Assembly (NCBI GenBank): GCA_900551095.1
Contig: URUJ01000003.1
Span: 1-64,000 of the forward strand
Direction of reading: 5' to 3'
Length of the DNA: 64,000 bases
Source: an uncultured Anaerococcus sp.
Lineage (GTDB): Bacteria; Bacillota; Clostridia; Tissierellales; Peptoniphilaceae
Shown: positions 16,856-26,618 of the stretch, piece after piece
How the letters are laid out: the number at the start of each line of letters is the position of its first letter
Numbering within the stretch: the first letter of the stretch is position 1
Program-made: the position numbers and the translations under genes
The notes under the pieces: model-generated
The model's database searches: none
What the model saw: the letters and a program-made list of their open reading frames with translations, nothing else
What the model was told of the DNA's origin: nothing

Positions 16856-18157
16856 TTATTTGCTTATTTTTCCGATTAATTCATCATCATTTATACCAGT
16901 TATTATTACATCTTTTATTTCATTGCTAGGTATGCTTGGATTTTTAACATTTACTCTAAGATAGTTTGTCGAATATCCAGATTTAAAGCCTCCCATATCA
17001 GATTTTTCCTCAAATAATACAGAAAGAGTCTTTCCTATTTGTTTACTTAAAAACTCCTCTCTATTGATTTTTTCAATAGCTTCCAAATCTTTTAAACGTT
17101 CTTTTTTTATATTTCCATTAACCTGATCTTTCATTTTTGCTGCTCTAGTGCCAGCTCTTTTTGAATATTTAAATAAATGGGTCTTGGCGAATTTTATTTC
17201 TTTTATAAAATTCATGGTTTCCTTGTGGTTTTCCTCTGTTTCACCAGGAAAGCCTACTATTATATCAGTTGTAAGACCTACATTTGGGAAAACTTCCCTA
17301 ATTAGGTCTATTTTTTCCTTAAACATAGCTGTGCCATATTTTCTATTCATTGCCTTTAGGACATCATCTGATCCTGATTGGAGCGATAAGTGGAAGTGAT
17401 CACAGGCTTTTCCAGTAGCCTTCATTCTCTCTAGAAAATCTTTTGTAATGTGTCTTGGCTCCATAGATGAAAGACGAATCCTTTCAATTCCATCAACACT
17501 TGCCACATTTTCTATCACATCTATTAAAGATATGTCATCATCAAAATCTTTTCCGTAGCTTGCTACGTGAATTCCAGTTAGTACAATTTCCTTAAAACCA
17601 TTTTCAGCTAGTCTTTTAGCTTCATTAACAATAGAATCCATTGGACGACTTACTACATTTCCCCTAGCAAAAGGAATCAAACAATATGAGCAATACATAT
17701 TACAACCGTCTTGGATTTTCATATAGGCCCTAGTCATTTCGGTTTGGTTTGAAATCTGTAAATCTTCAAAGGTTTTCTCTTCAGAAACTGATATAACTTG
17801 GTCGATTGCTTCCTTATTTTGAAGCATATCTTCACATAGATTTACAACTTCTTCTTTATTTCTAGACCCTAAAACTATATCTACTCCATCTATTTTTGCT
17901 ACATCTTCTGGTTTTACTTGGGAATAGCAACCCATTACTGCAATAATTGCATCAGGATTATCTTTTCTAGCCCTAGAAATCATTTGGCGACTTTTTCTAT
18001 CTGACATATTTGTAACTGTGCAGGTATTTATCACATAGATATCTGCATTTTTTTCTCTTCTCTCAAACCCTCTTTCTTCAAAGATTTCCTCTACGGCTTC
18101 TGATTCGTATTGGTTTACCTTACAACCTAGGGTTAGGATATTAAAAGTGTTTTTCAT
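16856..18157 (-). CDS. mtaB: tRNA t6A37 methylthiotransferase MtaB
   Basis: MtaB converts t6A to ms2t6A at position 37 of ANN-decoding tRNAs. The 433 residues show the N-terminal UPF0004 domain with cluster cysteines C12, C46 and C77, the radical-SAM motif C152-x3-C156-x2-C159 (GCNMYCSYC), and a C-terminal TRAM domain. LTLGCKVNQYESEA is the MtaB rather than MiaB signature. It overlaps dnaJ by 4 bases (ATGA), tying it to the heat-shock operon as in other Firmicutes. Confidence 0.95.
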   Translation of the reverse strand: MKNTFNILTLGCKVNQYESEAVEEIFEERGFERREKNADIYVINTCTVTNMSDRKSRQMISRARKDNPDAIIAVMGCYSQVKPEDVAKIDGVDIVLGSRNKEEVVNLCEDMLQNKEAIDQVISVSEEKTFEDLQISNQTEMTRAYMKIQDGCNMYCSYCLIPFARGNVVSRPMDSIVNEAKRLAENGFKEIVLTGIHVASYGKDFDDDISLIDVIENVASVDGIERIRLSSMEPRHITKDFLERMKATGKACDHFHLSLQSGSDDVLKAMNRKYGTAMFKEKIDLIREVFPNVGLTTDIIVGFPGETEENHKETMNFIKEIKFAKTHLFKYSKRAGTRAAKMKDQVNGNIKKERLKDLEAIEKINREEFLSKQIGKTLSVLFEEKSDMGGFKSGYSTNYLRVNVKNPSIPSNEIKDVIITGINDDELIGKISK

Positions 18158-19263
18158 TCAAAAAAGTCCTTTACCTTATCAAAAAATGACTTATCTTCTC
18201 TAACTTCGTCTCCACTTGCCTCAGCGTAGTTTTTTAGAGCTTCTTTTTGCTCTTTAGATAGCTTGGTTGGTGTTATTACTTTGACATAGAAGTAGAGGTT
18301 ACCTGTTCTTCCTCTTCTTTTATCTTCTATACCCTCTTTTTTTAAAGTGAATTTCTCACCAGTTTGAGTACCGGCAGGAATTTCAAATTCTACTGGTTTT
18401 CTTAGAGTTGCAACATTTATCTTGCCACCTAAGGCAGCTATTGGGAAAGAAATTGGCATTTCATAATAGATATCAAGACCATCTCTCTTAAATATTTCAT
18501 GGTTTGCTACCCTTAAGACTACATAAAGATCTCCAAATGGTCCACCATTTTCTCCTACATTACCCTTGCCAGATAGCCTTATAACATTTTTATCTTCAAC
18601 TCCGGATGGAATATCAATTTTGATTTTTTCTGACTTATATTCCTTGCCTGTTCCTTTACAATTTTTGCATGGATTTTCTATTATTTCACCAGTTCCGTGA
18701 CACTTAGAGCAAGTTACTGTTCGACTCATAGTACCAAAGGCAGTTCTTGATACTTCATTTACCATTCCTTGTCCATGACAATCAGGACAGGTGTGTGTCT
18801 CTGATCCTTCTTCAGCCTTCGATCCATGGCAAACATGACATTCTACTTCACGTCTTACCTGAATTTCTTTACTTGTACCAAAAGCCGCTTCTTGGAAAGT
18901 TAAATTTACAACCTGTTGGATATCATCACCTTTGATTGGTCTTTTAGCATTATTCCCGTAGCCTTGGTTAAATATATCTCCAAATAAATCACTAAAAATA
19001 TCTCCAAAGCCACCAAATCCGCCATTAAAACCAGCTCCTCCGTTTTCAAAAGCGGCAGACCCATAGGCATCATATTTTTGTTTCTTTTCTGGATCTGATA
19101 ATATTTCATAAGCTAAAGTAGCTTCTTTAAAATTTTGTTCTGCTTCCTTGTCATCTGGATTTAGATCTGGGTGGTATTTTTTAGCAAGTTTTCTATATTC
19201 TCTTTTAATTTCATCACTTGAGGCGCTTTTAGATACGCCAAGCACTTCATATGGATCTTTCAT
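18154..19263 (-). CDS. dnaJ: Chaperone DnaJ (Hsp40)
   Basis: Co-chaperone stimulating DnaK ATPase. The 369 residues include the J domain with HPD (YHPDLNPDD), a Gly/Phe-rich linker (NGGAGFNGGFGGFGD), four zinc repeats (CHVCHG, CPDCHG, CSKCHG, CKNCKG) and the C-terminal substrate domains. I start at ATG 19263 with SD GGAGGA; a GTG 15 bases upstream overlaps that SD. A terminator-like hairpin lies between dnaK and this gene. Confidence 0.97.
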   Translation of the reverse strand: MKDPYEVLGVSKSASSDEIKREYRKLAKKYHPDLNPDDKEAEQNFKEATLAYEILSDPEKKQKYDAYGSAAFENGGAGFNGGFGGFGDIFSDLFGDIFNQGYGNNAKRPIKGDDIQQVVNLTFQEAAFGTSKEIQVRREVECHVCHGSKAEEGSETHTCPDCHGQGMVNEVSRTAFGTMSRTVTCSKCHGTGEIIENPCKNCKGTGKEYKSEKIKIDIPSGVEDKNVIRLSGKGNVGENGGPFGDLYVVLRVANHEIFKRDGLDIYYEMPISFPIAALGGKINVATLRKPVEFEIPAGTQTGEKFTLKKEGIEDKRRGRTGNLYFYVKVITPTKLSKEQKEALKNYAEASGDEVREDKSFFDKVKDFFE

Positions 19264-19279
19264 ATTTCCTCCAATCACT

Positions 19280-19307
19280 AAAAAAAGCTATTTCACTAGG
19301 AAATAGC
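19280..19307 (-). terminator. Terminator between dnaK and dnaJ
   Basis: On the minus strand GGCTATTTC-CTAGT-GAAATAGC is followed by seven T residues only about 17 bases before the dnaJ start codon. No promoter fits between it and dnaJ, so dnaJ and the genes after it appear to depend on read-through. Confidence 0.75.
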
Positions 19308-19359
19308 CCCTTTTATCAATTGTTTTTATTATACTATCTAAAGTAAATCTTTCAAAAGA

Positions 19360-21174
19360 TTATTCTTCATCTTCGTCGATTACTTCATAGTCAGCATCTA
19401 CAACATCTTCGTCATTTCCGCTAGCCTCACCTTGGCCTGCTTCATTTGCCTTATACATTTTTTCGCTTACCTTGTAGATTTCATTTGTTAATTCTTCTGT
19501 TAGACTCTTGATTTTGTCAATATCATTAGCTGCTATTGCATCTTCTAGTTCTTTTGCCTTAGCTTCGATATTTTCCTTATCAGCACCTTCAAGTTTTGCT
19601 TCTTCTACAGTTTTTCTTGCTTGGTAAACTAGGTTTTCAGCATTATTTTTGGCGTCTATGTCTTCTTTTTTCTTCTTATCTTCTTCAGCAAATTTCTCTG
19701 CTTCTTTGATTTTCTTATCTATTTCTTCTTCAGATAGGTTTGATGAAGATGTGATTGTAATCTTTTGTTCTTTTCCAGAACCTTGATCTTTAGCTGTTAC
19801 ATTTACAATGCCGTTAGCATCTATATCGAAAGTAACTTCGATTTGTGGAACACCACGTCTTGCTGCAGGAATTCCTGTAAGTTGGAATCTTCCAAGAGTT
19901 GTGTTATCTGCTGCCATTTCACGCTCACCTTGAACTACATGGATGTCTACTTCTGTTTGTCCATCAGCTGCAGTAGTGAATATTTGTGATTTCTTGGTTG
20001 GTATAGTTGTATTTCTCTCTATAAGTTTTGTTGCAACTCCACCAAGTGTTTCAATACCAAGTGATAGAGGTGTAACGTCAAGAAGTAGTAAGTCTTTAAC
20101 TTCACCAGTTAAAACACCACCTTGGATAGCTGCACCTATAGCAACTGACTCATCTGGGTTGATATCTTTTTGTGGATCTTTGCCTGTAATCTTTTTAACT
20201 AATTCTTGAACAGCTGGTACTCTTGTAGAACCACCAACAAGTAAAACTTTGTCAATATCAGATTCTGAAAGACCTGCGTCATTGAGGGCATCTTCTACTG
20301 GTTTTCTTGTTTTTTCTACTAAATCGTGTGTTAATTCGTCAAATTTAGCTCTAGATAGGTTAATATCTAAGTGAACAGGTTGACCATCTACTGCTGTGAT
20401 AAATGGTAGGTTAACATTTGTTGTAAGAGTTGAAGATAATTCTTTTTTAGCTTTTTCAGCTGCATCTTTAAGTCTTTGCATTGCTGTTAAATCTTTTGTT
20501 AAATCAACTCCAGATTCTTTCTTAAATTCAGCTGCAAGATAATCTACAACTGCATTATCAAAGTCATCTCCACCTAGTTTATTGTTTCCTCTTGTAGATA
20601 ATACTTCAAATACTCCATCCCCAACTTCAAGGATTGAAACGTCGAATGTACCACCACCAAGGTCATAAACCATAATCTTAGATTGGTCAGTTTCCTTATC
20701 CATACCATAAGATAAAGCTGCTGCTGTTGGTTCGTTTATAATTCTGTCAACTTTAAGTCCTGCAATTTGTCCAGCATCTTTTGTTGCTTGTCTTTGTGCA
20801 TCTGTAAAGTATGCAGGAACTGTAATTACAGCGTTTGTTACTGTATCATTTAAATAAGCCTCTGCGTCTGCCTTTAATTTTTGAAGAATCATTGCAGAGA
20901 TTTCTTCTGGTGTATATTGTTTACCATCAATTTCAGGGCTTTTCCAATCGTGACCCATCTCTCTTTTAACTGATGCTATTGTTCTATGTGGGTTTGTGAT
21001 AGCTTGTCTTTTAGCTGTTTCACCTACAAGTCTTTCTCCATCTTTTGAGAAAGCAACTACTGATGGTGTTGTTCTATTTCCTTCACTATTTGGGATAATA
21101 GTTGCACTACCACCTTCCATAACAGCTACTGCTGAGTTTGTTGTACCTAAGTCAATTCCAATGATTTTTGCCAT
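19360..21174 (-). CDS. dnaK: Chaperone DnaK (Hsp70)
   Basis: ATP-driven chaperone. The 604 residues begin [20 protein letters not shown]. The nucleotide domain carries [25 protein letters not shown] and [14 protein letters not shown]. The linker [16 protein letters not shown] is followed by the substrate-binding domain and lid, and the acidic tail ends [22 protein letters not shown] precedes ATG 21174. It is third in hrcA-grpE-dnaK-dnaJ. Confidence 0.98.
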   Translation of the reverse strand: MAKIIGIDLGTTNSAVAVMEGGSATIIPNSEGNRTTPSVVAFSKDGERLVGETAKRQAITNPHRTIASVKREMGHDWKSPEIDGKQYTPEEISAMILQKLKADAEAYLNDTVTNAVITVPAYFTDAQRQATKDAGQIAGLKVDRIINEPTAAALSYGMDKETDQSKIMVYDLGGGTFDVSILEVGDGVFEVLSTRGNNKLGGDDFDNAVVDYLAAEFKKESGVDLTKDLTAMQRLKDAAEKAKKELSSTLTTNVNLPFITAVDGQPVHLDINLSRAKFDELTHDLVEKTRKPVEDALNDAGLSESDIDKVLLVGGSTRVPAVQELVKKITGKDPQKDINPDESVAIGAAIQGGVLTGEVKDLLLLDVTPLSLGIETLGGVATKLIERNTTIPTKKSQIFTTAADGQTEVDIHVVQGEREMAADNTTLGRFQLTGIPAARRGVPQIEVTFDIDANGIVNVTAKDQGSGKEQKITITSSSNLSEEEIDKKIKEAEKFAEEDKKKKEDIDAKNNAENLVYQARKTVEEAKLEGADKENIEAKAKELEDAIAANDIDKIKSLTEELTNEIYKVSEKMYKANEAGQGEASGNDEDVVDADYEVIDEDEE

Positions 21175-21185
21175 AAATTTTCCTC

Positions 21186-21755
21186 CTACTTACTTACCTT
21201 AACCATTGCTGGTCTAAGGACTTTACCATTTAAAGTATATCCCTTTTGGAATGTCTCTATAATATAATCTTCTTCCACTTCGTCACTTTCTTCTGTCATA
21301 ACTGCGTGGTGAAGATTGTGGTCAAATTTTTCGCCATCTGATAATATTTCTTCTAAACCTTCATTTTTAAGGGTTTTGACTAGTTCATCCCTTGTCATTA
21401 TCACTCCCTTTACAAATGGGTCTTCTGGGTCTTTATCTTTAAGTGCCCTATCAAAATTATCAAGTACTGGCAATAATTTTTCTATCAAAGAGCTTGACGC
21501 GAACTTCTTAAAATCGGCCTTAGACTTTTCTTCTCTTTGCTTATAATTCGCAAAGTCAGCCATAAGTCTTTGATATTTTTCTATATATTCATTATTATCT
21601 GAAGATCCTTTTTCATCATCAACTATCTCTGCGTCAATTATTTCCTCTTCATCTTCTTCAATTTCTTCTACATTTTCTATATCTTCGTCTTTTGTATCTT
21701 CGACTTCTTCGTCGAGATTTTCATCTTTCTTGATATCCTCTGCCAAATCATCCAC
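21186..21755 (-). CDS. grpE: Nucleotide exchange factor GrpE
   Basis: GrpE releases ADP from DnaK. The 189 residues have a long acidic N-terminal region (about 1-50, mainly Glu/Asp), a coiled-coil dimer stretch around [19 protein letters not shown], and the conserved [12 protein letters not shown] and [18 protein letters not shown] of the beta domain. It lies between hrcA and dnaK with short gaps. Confidence 0.97.
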   Translation of the reverse strand: MDDLAEDIKKDENLDEEVEDTKDEDIENVEEIEEDEEEIIDAEIVDDEKGSSDNNEYIEKYQRLMADFANYKQREEKSKADFKKFASSSLIEKLLPVLDNFDRALKDKDPEDPFVKGVIMTRDELVKTLKNEGLEEILSDGEKFDHNLHHAVMTEESDEVEEDYIIETFQKGYTLNGKVLRPAMVKVSK

Positions 21756-21762
21756 CTTCCTC

Positions 21763-22776
21763 TTATTGATTTAATATATCTGATACTAGTTTGATACTCT
21801 CAATTACTTCCTTATAATTTATCCTGGTTAGACCTACCACACCAATTTTTCCTATGGTATTTTCATCCACCTTGAAATATGAAGTTATGATTGTATTTTC
21901 TTTCAACTGGTCGATCTCATTTTCTTCTCCGATAGTGATGACAAGGCTTTTATCATTATTATCAGTTAGAAAATCTGTAATAATATCTGGACTTTCAAAG
22001 AGATTGATAAATTCTTTAGCTTTTACAATATCATCAAATTCTTTGAAGTTGAATATATTACCCAAACCCTCTATCTTAATATCTTTGTTAGAATCTTTAA
22101 TTGATTCATTTTTCATCTTAGTTTGGATTACATCGAGTAAATACTTATAATTGAGATTTAACTTTTCTTCAATTTTCCTAATCTTATCAGACAAATGCAA
22201 AATGTTTGAACCAATAAGCTCACTTTGTAAAAGCATATTTACATATTCTAGTTCTTCATCTTCAATAATATACCTTAAATAAACTAGGTCGTTTACTATT
22301 AAACCATTATCATAAACTATAATCAAAAGTAGGGACCTTTCGTTAACCCTTAAAAGTTCGATATTAGCTATAGATTTAATTTGATTTTTATAAGTAACTG
22401 ATACTGCTGTAAGATTTGTAATATTCGCAAGAATCTTCGTAGCAGAGCCAACTATATCTGTTGCATTGTGGTATCTTTTATCTAAGGTCTTTTTAAGACT
22501 AGTAAAATCTGGTCTTGGTCTTACTTCTATTAGGCCATTTTCAAGTAAATAATCTACAAAAAACCTATAACCCTTGTCTGATGGGAGCCTACCGCTTGAA
22601 GTATGAGCCTTTTTCAAGAGACCTTTTTTCTCAAGGTCACTCATATCGTTTCTAATAGTGGCAGCTGATACATCAAATGAATAATCATCCGCTAAAGACT
22701 TAGATCCGACTGGCTCTCCTCCCAAGATATAAGAATTTATGATAGTGAAAAGTATCTGCATTCTTCTATCTTTCAA
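21763..22776 (-). CDS. hrcA: Heat-shock repressor HrcA
   Basis: HrcA binds the CIRCE element and represses the operon, with GroEL as its folding partner. The N-terminal winged helix reads ILFTIINSYILGGEPVGSKS then SAATIRNDMSDLEKKGLL, typical of the family. 337 residues. The start is TTG at 22776: AAAGGAGTG lies 6-8 bases upstream, and HrcA proteins usually begin close to this point; the next ATG at 22761 would be badly spaced. A CIRCE site lies 16 bases upstream. Confidence 0.95.
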   Translation of the reverse strand: MKDRRMQILFTIINSYILGGEPVGSKSLADDYSFDVSAATIRNDMSDLEKKGLLKKAHTSSGRLPSDKGYRFFVDYLLENGLIEVRPRPDFTSLKKTLDKRYHNATDIVGSATKILANITNLTAVSVTYKNQIKSIANIELLRVNERSLLLIIVYDNGLIVNDLVYLRYIIEDEELEYVNMLLQSELIGSNILHLSDKIRKIEEKLNLNYKYLLDVIQTKMKNESIKDSNKDIKIEGLGNIFNFKEFDDIVKAKEFINLFESPDIITDFLTDNNDKSLVITIGEENEIDQLKENTIITSYFKVDENTIGKIGVVGLTRINYKEVIESIKLVSDILNQ

Positions 22777-22791
22777 AGTCTTTCACTCCTT

Positions 22792-22818
22792 TTAGCACTC
22801 ATTACTTCCGACTGCTAA
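22792..22818 (-). promoter_or_regulatory. CIRCE operator (HrcA-binding site)
   Basis: TTAGCACTC-N9-GACTGCTAA on the plus strand, against the consensus TTAGCACTC-N9-GAGTGCTAA. One base in the second arm differs (C for G). It lies between the promoter and the hrcA start codon, so it controls hrcA-grpE-dnaK. Confidence 0.92.
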
Positions 22819-22822
22819 TATT

Positions 22823-22850
22823 AGTATACTAAGCTCATAATAATTGTCAA
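22823..22850 (-). promoter_or_regulatory. Promoter of the hrcA operon
   Basis: Perfect TTGACA (22845-22850) and TATACT (22823-22828) with 16 bp spacing on the minus strand, directly upstream of the CIRCE site. Confidence 0.85.
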
Positions 22851-22903
22851 GTAAAATAAAACCAAAACTTAAATAATTGCAAGTTATATTTTAAAAGCAA
22901 AAG

Positions 22904-22928
22904 AAAAAAGTGGCAATTAAGCCACTTT
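22904..22928 (-). terminator. Terminator of the hydroxyacyl-CoA dehydrogenase gene
   Basis: On the minus strand AAAGTGGC-TTAATT-GCCACTTT is followed by further T residues, just after the stop at 22940. It insulates the heat-shock promoter. Confidence 0.8.
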
Positions 22929-22939
22929 CATGAATTATT

Positions 22940-23893
22940 TTATTTATATTTATAAAAACCTTGACCAGTTTCTACACCCCTTAGTCCCTTATCAGCCATT
23001 TCTTTTAGCTTTATAAATGCCTTACCAATAGGTGTATTTGAATCATGACTAGCTGGATTTAGGCTTAAGATATTAACTACAGTTGTGATACCAACAATAT
23101 CTATAATCTCAAATGGTCCCTTTGGAGAGCCAGTTCCAATTTTCCAATCCATGTCAATATCAACTGGGTCTGCTACATCATTTCCATAGAGGGTAAGTCC
23201 TGCATTTATAACTGGAACTAGAATGGAATTTAGAATATAACCTGGTTGCTCTTTTTTTAGAGCTGCTGGATACATTCCGATAGTTTTCGCAAAATCAACC
23301 ACTTCTTTAAATACAGCTTCGTCTGTTGTATCATGTTTCATAACTTCAGCTAGGTTTTGTCTATGAATGTTATTTGCAAAGTGAAGACTCAAAAATCTTT
23401 CTTCTCTTCCTGTGTATTCTCTAAATGTTGAAGGAAGTAGAGTTGATGAATTTGTAACAAGTATTGCTTCATCTTTTAAATATGGAGCGATTTTTTCATA
23501 GAAATCTTTCTTTTGATCAACTACTTCTGCAATTGCTTCAATAACTAAATCTGCTTCTCCAAAGGCTTCCTTTAAATCTGTTGTATAAGTAAATCCCTTG
23601 TAGACTTTTTCATTTACATATTTTAATTCAGAAATTTTTTCTTCTGTGATTTCTTCTTTTGAAGAAAAAAATGATCTTGGATAATTTGGATTTTTTTCTC
23701 CAATATAAGATGGAGCTATTTCAAGTTCCTTTTTATAAATTTCATGCAGACGGTCTATCCTTGGTTTGATTCTTTCAATTGAGTCGTCACGTCTTCCCCA
23801 AATAATAACATCATATCCGTGAAAAGCTGTTGCATAGGCAATTTGTGCTCCAAGCACTCCACCGCCAGCTATTGTTACTTTTTTAATTGTCAT
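22940..23893 (-). CDS. 3-hydroxyacyl-CoA dehydrogenase (short, stand-alone form)
   Basis: NAD-dependent oxidation/reduction of 3-hydroxyacyl-CoA. The 317 residues begin with the Rossmann motif VTIAGGGVLGAQIAYATAFH (about 6-25). They continue with ADLVIEAIAEVVDQKKDFYEK and LVTNSSTLLPS, then the active-site region FLSLHFANNI with the catalytic His, and KEQPGYILNSILVPVINAG in the C-terminal dimer domain. The family residue after the histidine is usually F-N/M-P; here it is FANNI, so the substrate may differ. It is monocistronic between hemW and the heat-shock operon. Beta-oxidation or butyrate-type metabolism cannot be told apart from this gene alone. Confidence 0.88.
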   Translation of the reverse strand: MTIKKVTIAGGGVLGAQIAYATAFHGYDVIIWGRRDDSIERIKPRIDRLHEIYKKELEIAPSYIGEKNPNYPRSFFSSKEEITEEKISELKYVNEKVYKGFTYTTDLKEAFGEADLVIEAIAEVVDQKKDFYEKIAPYLKDEAILVTNSSTLLPSTFREYTGREERFLSLHFANNIHRQNLAEVMKHDTTDEAVFKEVVDFAKTIGMYPAALKKEQPGYILNSILVPVINAGLTLYGNDVADPVDIDMDWKIGTGSPKGPFEIIDIVGITTVVNILSLNPASHDSNTPIGKAFIKLKEMADKGLRGVETGQGFYKYK

Positions 23894-24051
23894 AATAAAA
23901 CTCCTTATAAATTATTCTCTTAGGAAATACAATATTTATCTTTTATCTATTTTTTATCATATAGGTTTTTATAAGCATTTTCTAAGTAAGGACTTCCCTT
24001 ATCCTTAATTATTGCTGATATTTATATACCCAAAAATGAAAAATTTACCCT

Positions 24052-25173
24052 TTATATTATTTCAATAAAAAACTCATTAGAAAGACTCATACCTTTTTCG
24101 GTAAATTTGAAATTTTCTCCTATATCAAAAAAGTCATCGTCACTAAATTTAGAAATTTGATCTTTATATTTTTCTATAAAATCTACACCGTATCTTTTTT
24201 TAAACTCTGCTATATTTATTCCTCCTGTTTCTCGTAGCTTAAAGATGATGTATTCTTTCTCATTTTCTTTCCTATCAATAAACTCTTTATTTACTATCGG
24301 AAGTTTATTTTCCTTTAAAAACTTATCATAAATTGCTAAATTACGTGTATTATTATATCTAACATTTGATAAAAATCCCGCTGCTGCCAGACCAACTCCC
24401 AAATAACCTTCTTCGTTCCAGTATTTTTTATTATGGAAAGACTTAAAACCTTCTTGGGCAAAATTAGATACTTCATAGCGGCTTAAACCGATTTTTTCAA
24501 GTTCATCTACCAAATACGAAAATATATCCACCTCTAAATCCCCATCCATAAGATCTAGTTTCCCTTCCTTGTTAAGGGCATAAAATCTTGAACCCTTATC
24601 CAAAATTAAAGAGTACCATGAAATATGCTTTGGCATAAGTTTTTTTACCATATCAAGGTCTTTTTCTACTCTTGAAAAATCTTGTCCAGGCAAATTTAGC
24701 ATAAGATCAAAAGAAAGATTATCAAAACCAGCATTTCTTATCATTTCAATATCTTTTATAGCTGTCTTTCTAGTATGGTTTCTCCCTATTTTTTTTAAAA
24801 CATCATCGTCAAAAGACTGAACACCCAATGATATCCTATTTATCCCGAGATTTTTATATATTTTAAGTTTTTCCTTATCAAGAGATTTAGGATTTGCTTC
24901 TATTGTAAATTCCTTGATATCATTTTTAAATTTATATATTTCATTAACAATTTTTTCAATAAGTCTAGGATTAATATAAGAAGGTGTTCCTCCACCTATA
25001 TAAATAGAGTCTATTACAAGATCCATCCTTTCCCTATAAAGACTAATTTCTTTAATGAGGTTTTTGATATAGGGTTCTATCCTATTTTCAAGGCCCGGAA
25101 ACGCAGCAAAATCACAATAATAGCACTTTTTTTCACAAAAAGGAATGTGGATATAACAGCCTACCTTATTCAT
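24052..25173 (-). CDS. hemW: Radical-SAM heme chaperone HemW
   Basis: 373 residues from ATG 25173. The radical-SAM motif is C13-x3-C17-x2-C20 followed by D-F. The Phe after the third cysteine (CYYCDF) separates HemW from coproporphyrinogen oxidase HemN, which has a fourth cysteine there. IHIPFCEKKC and SIYIGGGTPSYI are conserved. HemW is reported to bind heme and load it into target proteins. It lies close to hrcA, as in B. subtilis. It overlaps the upstream GNAT-cupin gene by 8 bases; an in-frame TTG 9 bases earlier is possible. Confidence 0.93.
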   Translation of the reverse strand: MNKVGCYIHIPFCEKKCYYCDFAAFPGLENRIEPYIKNLIKEISLYRERMDLVIDSIYIGGGTPSYINPRLIEKIVNEIYKFKNDIKEFTIEANPKSLDKEKLKIYKNLGINRISLGVQSFDDDVLKKIGRNHTRKTAIKDIEMIRNAGFDNLSFDLMLNLPGQDFSRVEKDLDMVKKLMPKHISWYSLILDKGSRFYALNKEGKLDLMDGDLEVDIFSYLVDELEKIGLSRYEVSNFAQEGFKSFHNKKYWNEEGYLGVGLAAAGFLSNVRYNNTRNLAIYDKFLKENKLPIVNKEFIDRKENEKEYIIFKLRETGGINIAEFKKRYGVDFIEKYKDQISKFSDDDFFDIGENFKFTEKGMSLSNEFFIEII

Positions 25174-26026
25174 CCTTACCAACCAATTCTATTAAAACTA
25201 TTTTGGCAGGAGACCTACTTATAATTTTAAAATCCGATCCTTTTTTTATAGTTATTGCATCTGCTGGAAAATAAGTATATTCTTTACCATTTGAAATCAC
25301 CCTGACCCTGCCTTCAATTATTACCACATAAAAATCCGAATCAGTATTTCTAGGAATTAACACATCTTCCTTCTCAAAATATACCCTCTTAATTATTTCC
25401 TTTTTTGACTTTAATACTAATTCCTCAGTAGCTTTAGACCTGTTTCTTTTAGGAATTTTTCCTGGTTCGTTTTTTAGATAATCTTCTTTTGTAAAAATTG
25501 TCTGATGGACTGGTTCGAGATTACCCGTAGCAACTTTTACAACGTGGCTTCCATAATATTTAAAGCCCATGTTTTGCTGAAACCATCTAGACTTGAAATT
25601 GCCCCTAAAATAACCAGCTGAAATATAATCAAGACCCAAATCTTCAAAGGCATATTTCATGACGGCTTTCACAGCTTCGGTCATTATTTTTTGCCTGTGA
25701 TAGTCTTCACTTAGGACAAAACCTATTTCCCTACCCTTTTTATCTTCAAATTCTTTATAAAATTCAGAATCAACCGGATGAAGACCAAGAGAGCCTATAA
25801 CTTTTCCATCTTTTTCTATAGCGAGGACATCTTTATTTTTTTTAAAGTTCTCTAAAACTTTTTTTGTTTCTTCAATACTTTTATGATGAGGCCAACCAGC
25901 CATTTCTCCAAGACCAGGTGTCTTGGCATATTCATAAAAATCTTCCAAATCACCATCCTTAAAGGCCCTCAAAATGAGCCTATCAGTTTTAATTACCAAG
26001 TCAGAAAAATCAACTTTAATATCCAT
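25166..26026 (-). CDS. GNAT acetyltransferase fused to a cupin-like domain
   Basis: The N-terminal part (about 1-180) is a RimJ/RimL-type GNAT domain: LVIKTDRLILRAFKDGDLED, then VIGSLGLHPVDSEF, and the acetyl-CoA region GREIGFVLSEDYHRQKIMTEAVKAVMKYAF. The C-terminal part (about 210-286) looks like a small beta-barrel cupin (FYVVIIEGRVRVISNGKEYTYFPADAITIKKGSDF). A basic linker joins them. The pairing could make the acetyltransferase ligand-controlled. Substrate is unknown. It is cotranscribed with hemW and divergent from the ECF sigma gene. Confidence 0.8.
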   Translation of the reverse strand: MDIKVDFSDLVIKTDRLILRAFKDGDLEDFYEYAKTPGLGEMAGWPHHKSIEETKKVLENFKKNKDVLAIEKDGKVIGSLGLHPVDSEFYKEFEDKKGREIGFVLSEDYHRQKIMTEAVKAVMKYAFEDLGLDYISAGYFRGNFKSRWFQQNMGFKYYGSHVVKVATGNLEPVHQTIFTKEDYLKNEPGKIPKRNRSKATEELVLKSKKEIIKRVYFEKEDVLIPRNTDSDFYVVIIEGRVRVISNGKEYTYFPADAITIKKGSDFKIISRSPAKIVLIELVGKDE

Positions 26027-26129
26027 ATAAACTCCTTATCATGATAAATATACTATACAATAATGGATATTTTTTTAAAATTTTGTAAGATATGACTAAG
26101 TTATTTGTCTACTATATGAAGGAGGAGCG

Positions 26130-26618
26130 ATGGATATAGAAAAAATTTATAGGATATATTTTGATGACTTGTATAAGTTTTTGCTATATCTATGCAAAAA
26201 CAAGGAAATTGCCCAAGATATTTGCTCAGAAAGCTTTATAAGGGCTATGAAAAATATCGAAAATATAGAAGACTCAAAAGTCAAATCCTACTTGTTTCAA
26301 ATTGGTAAAAATACCTATTACAACTATTATAAGAAAAACAAAAGGATTTTACTTACAGAAAATATCGAGGATTTTGATTTAGCTTTGGAATCTTTTGAGA
26401 AAGACTTACTTGAAAAAGAAAATCTTTCTAAACTAGAAATTGCAATAAATAAGCTAGATCCTCCTTATAAAGATGTAGTTAAACTTAGACTTAACGACCT
26501 TTCTTTTAAAGAAATTGGAGAAATTTATAAAAAAAATCAAAATTGGGCTTGTGTTATATTTTACAGAGCCAAAGAAAAGCTAAAAATATTAATGGAGGAA
26601 ACTGATGAAAAATTGTAA
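26130..26618 (+). CDS. ECF-type RNA polymerase sigma factor
   Basis: A 162-residue extracytoplasmic-function sigma factor. Region 2 (YRIYFDDLYKFLLYLCKN...AQDICSESFIRAM) and region 4 (INKLDPPYKDVVKLRLNDLS, then FKEIGEIYKKNQNWACVIFYRAK) are both clear. It is followed by an overlapping anti-sigma gene. The upstream region holds TTGTAAG (26083-26089) and GTCTAC (26107-26112), about 17 bp apart, which could be an ECF-type self-dependent promoter; this is weak. SD GGAGG precedes ATG 26130. Confidence 0.93.
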   Translation: MDIEKIYRIYFDDLYKFLLYLCKNKEIAQDICSESFIRAMKNIENIEDSKVKSYLFQIGKNTYYNYYKKNKRILLTENIEDFDLALESFEKDLLEKENLSKLEIAINKLDPPYKDVVKLRLNDLSFKEIGEIYKKNQNWACVIFYRAKEKLKILMEETDEKL

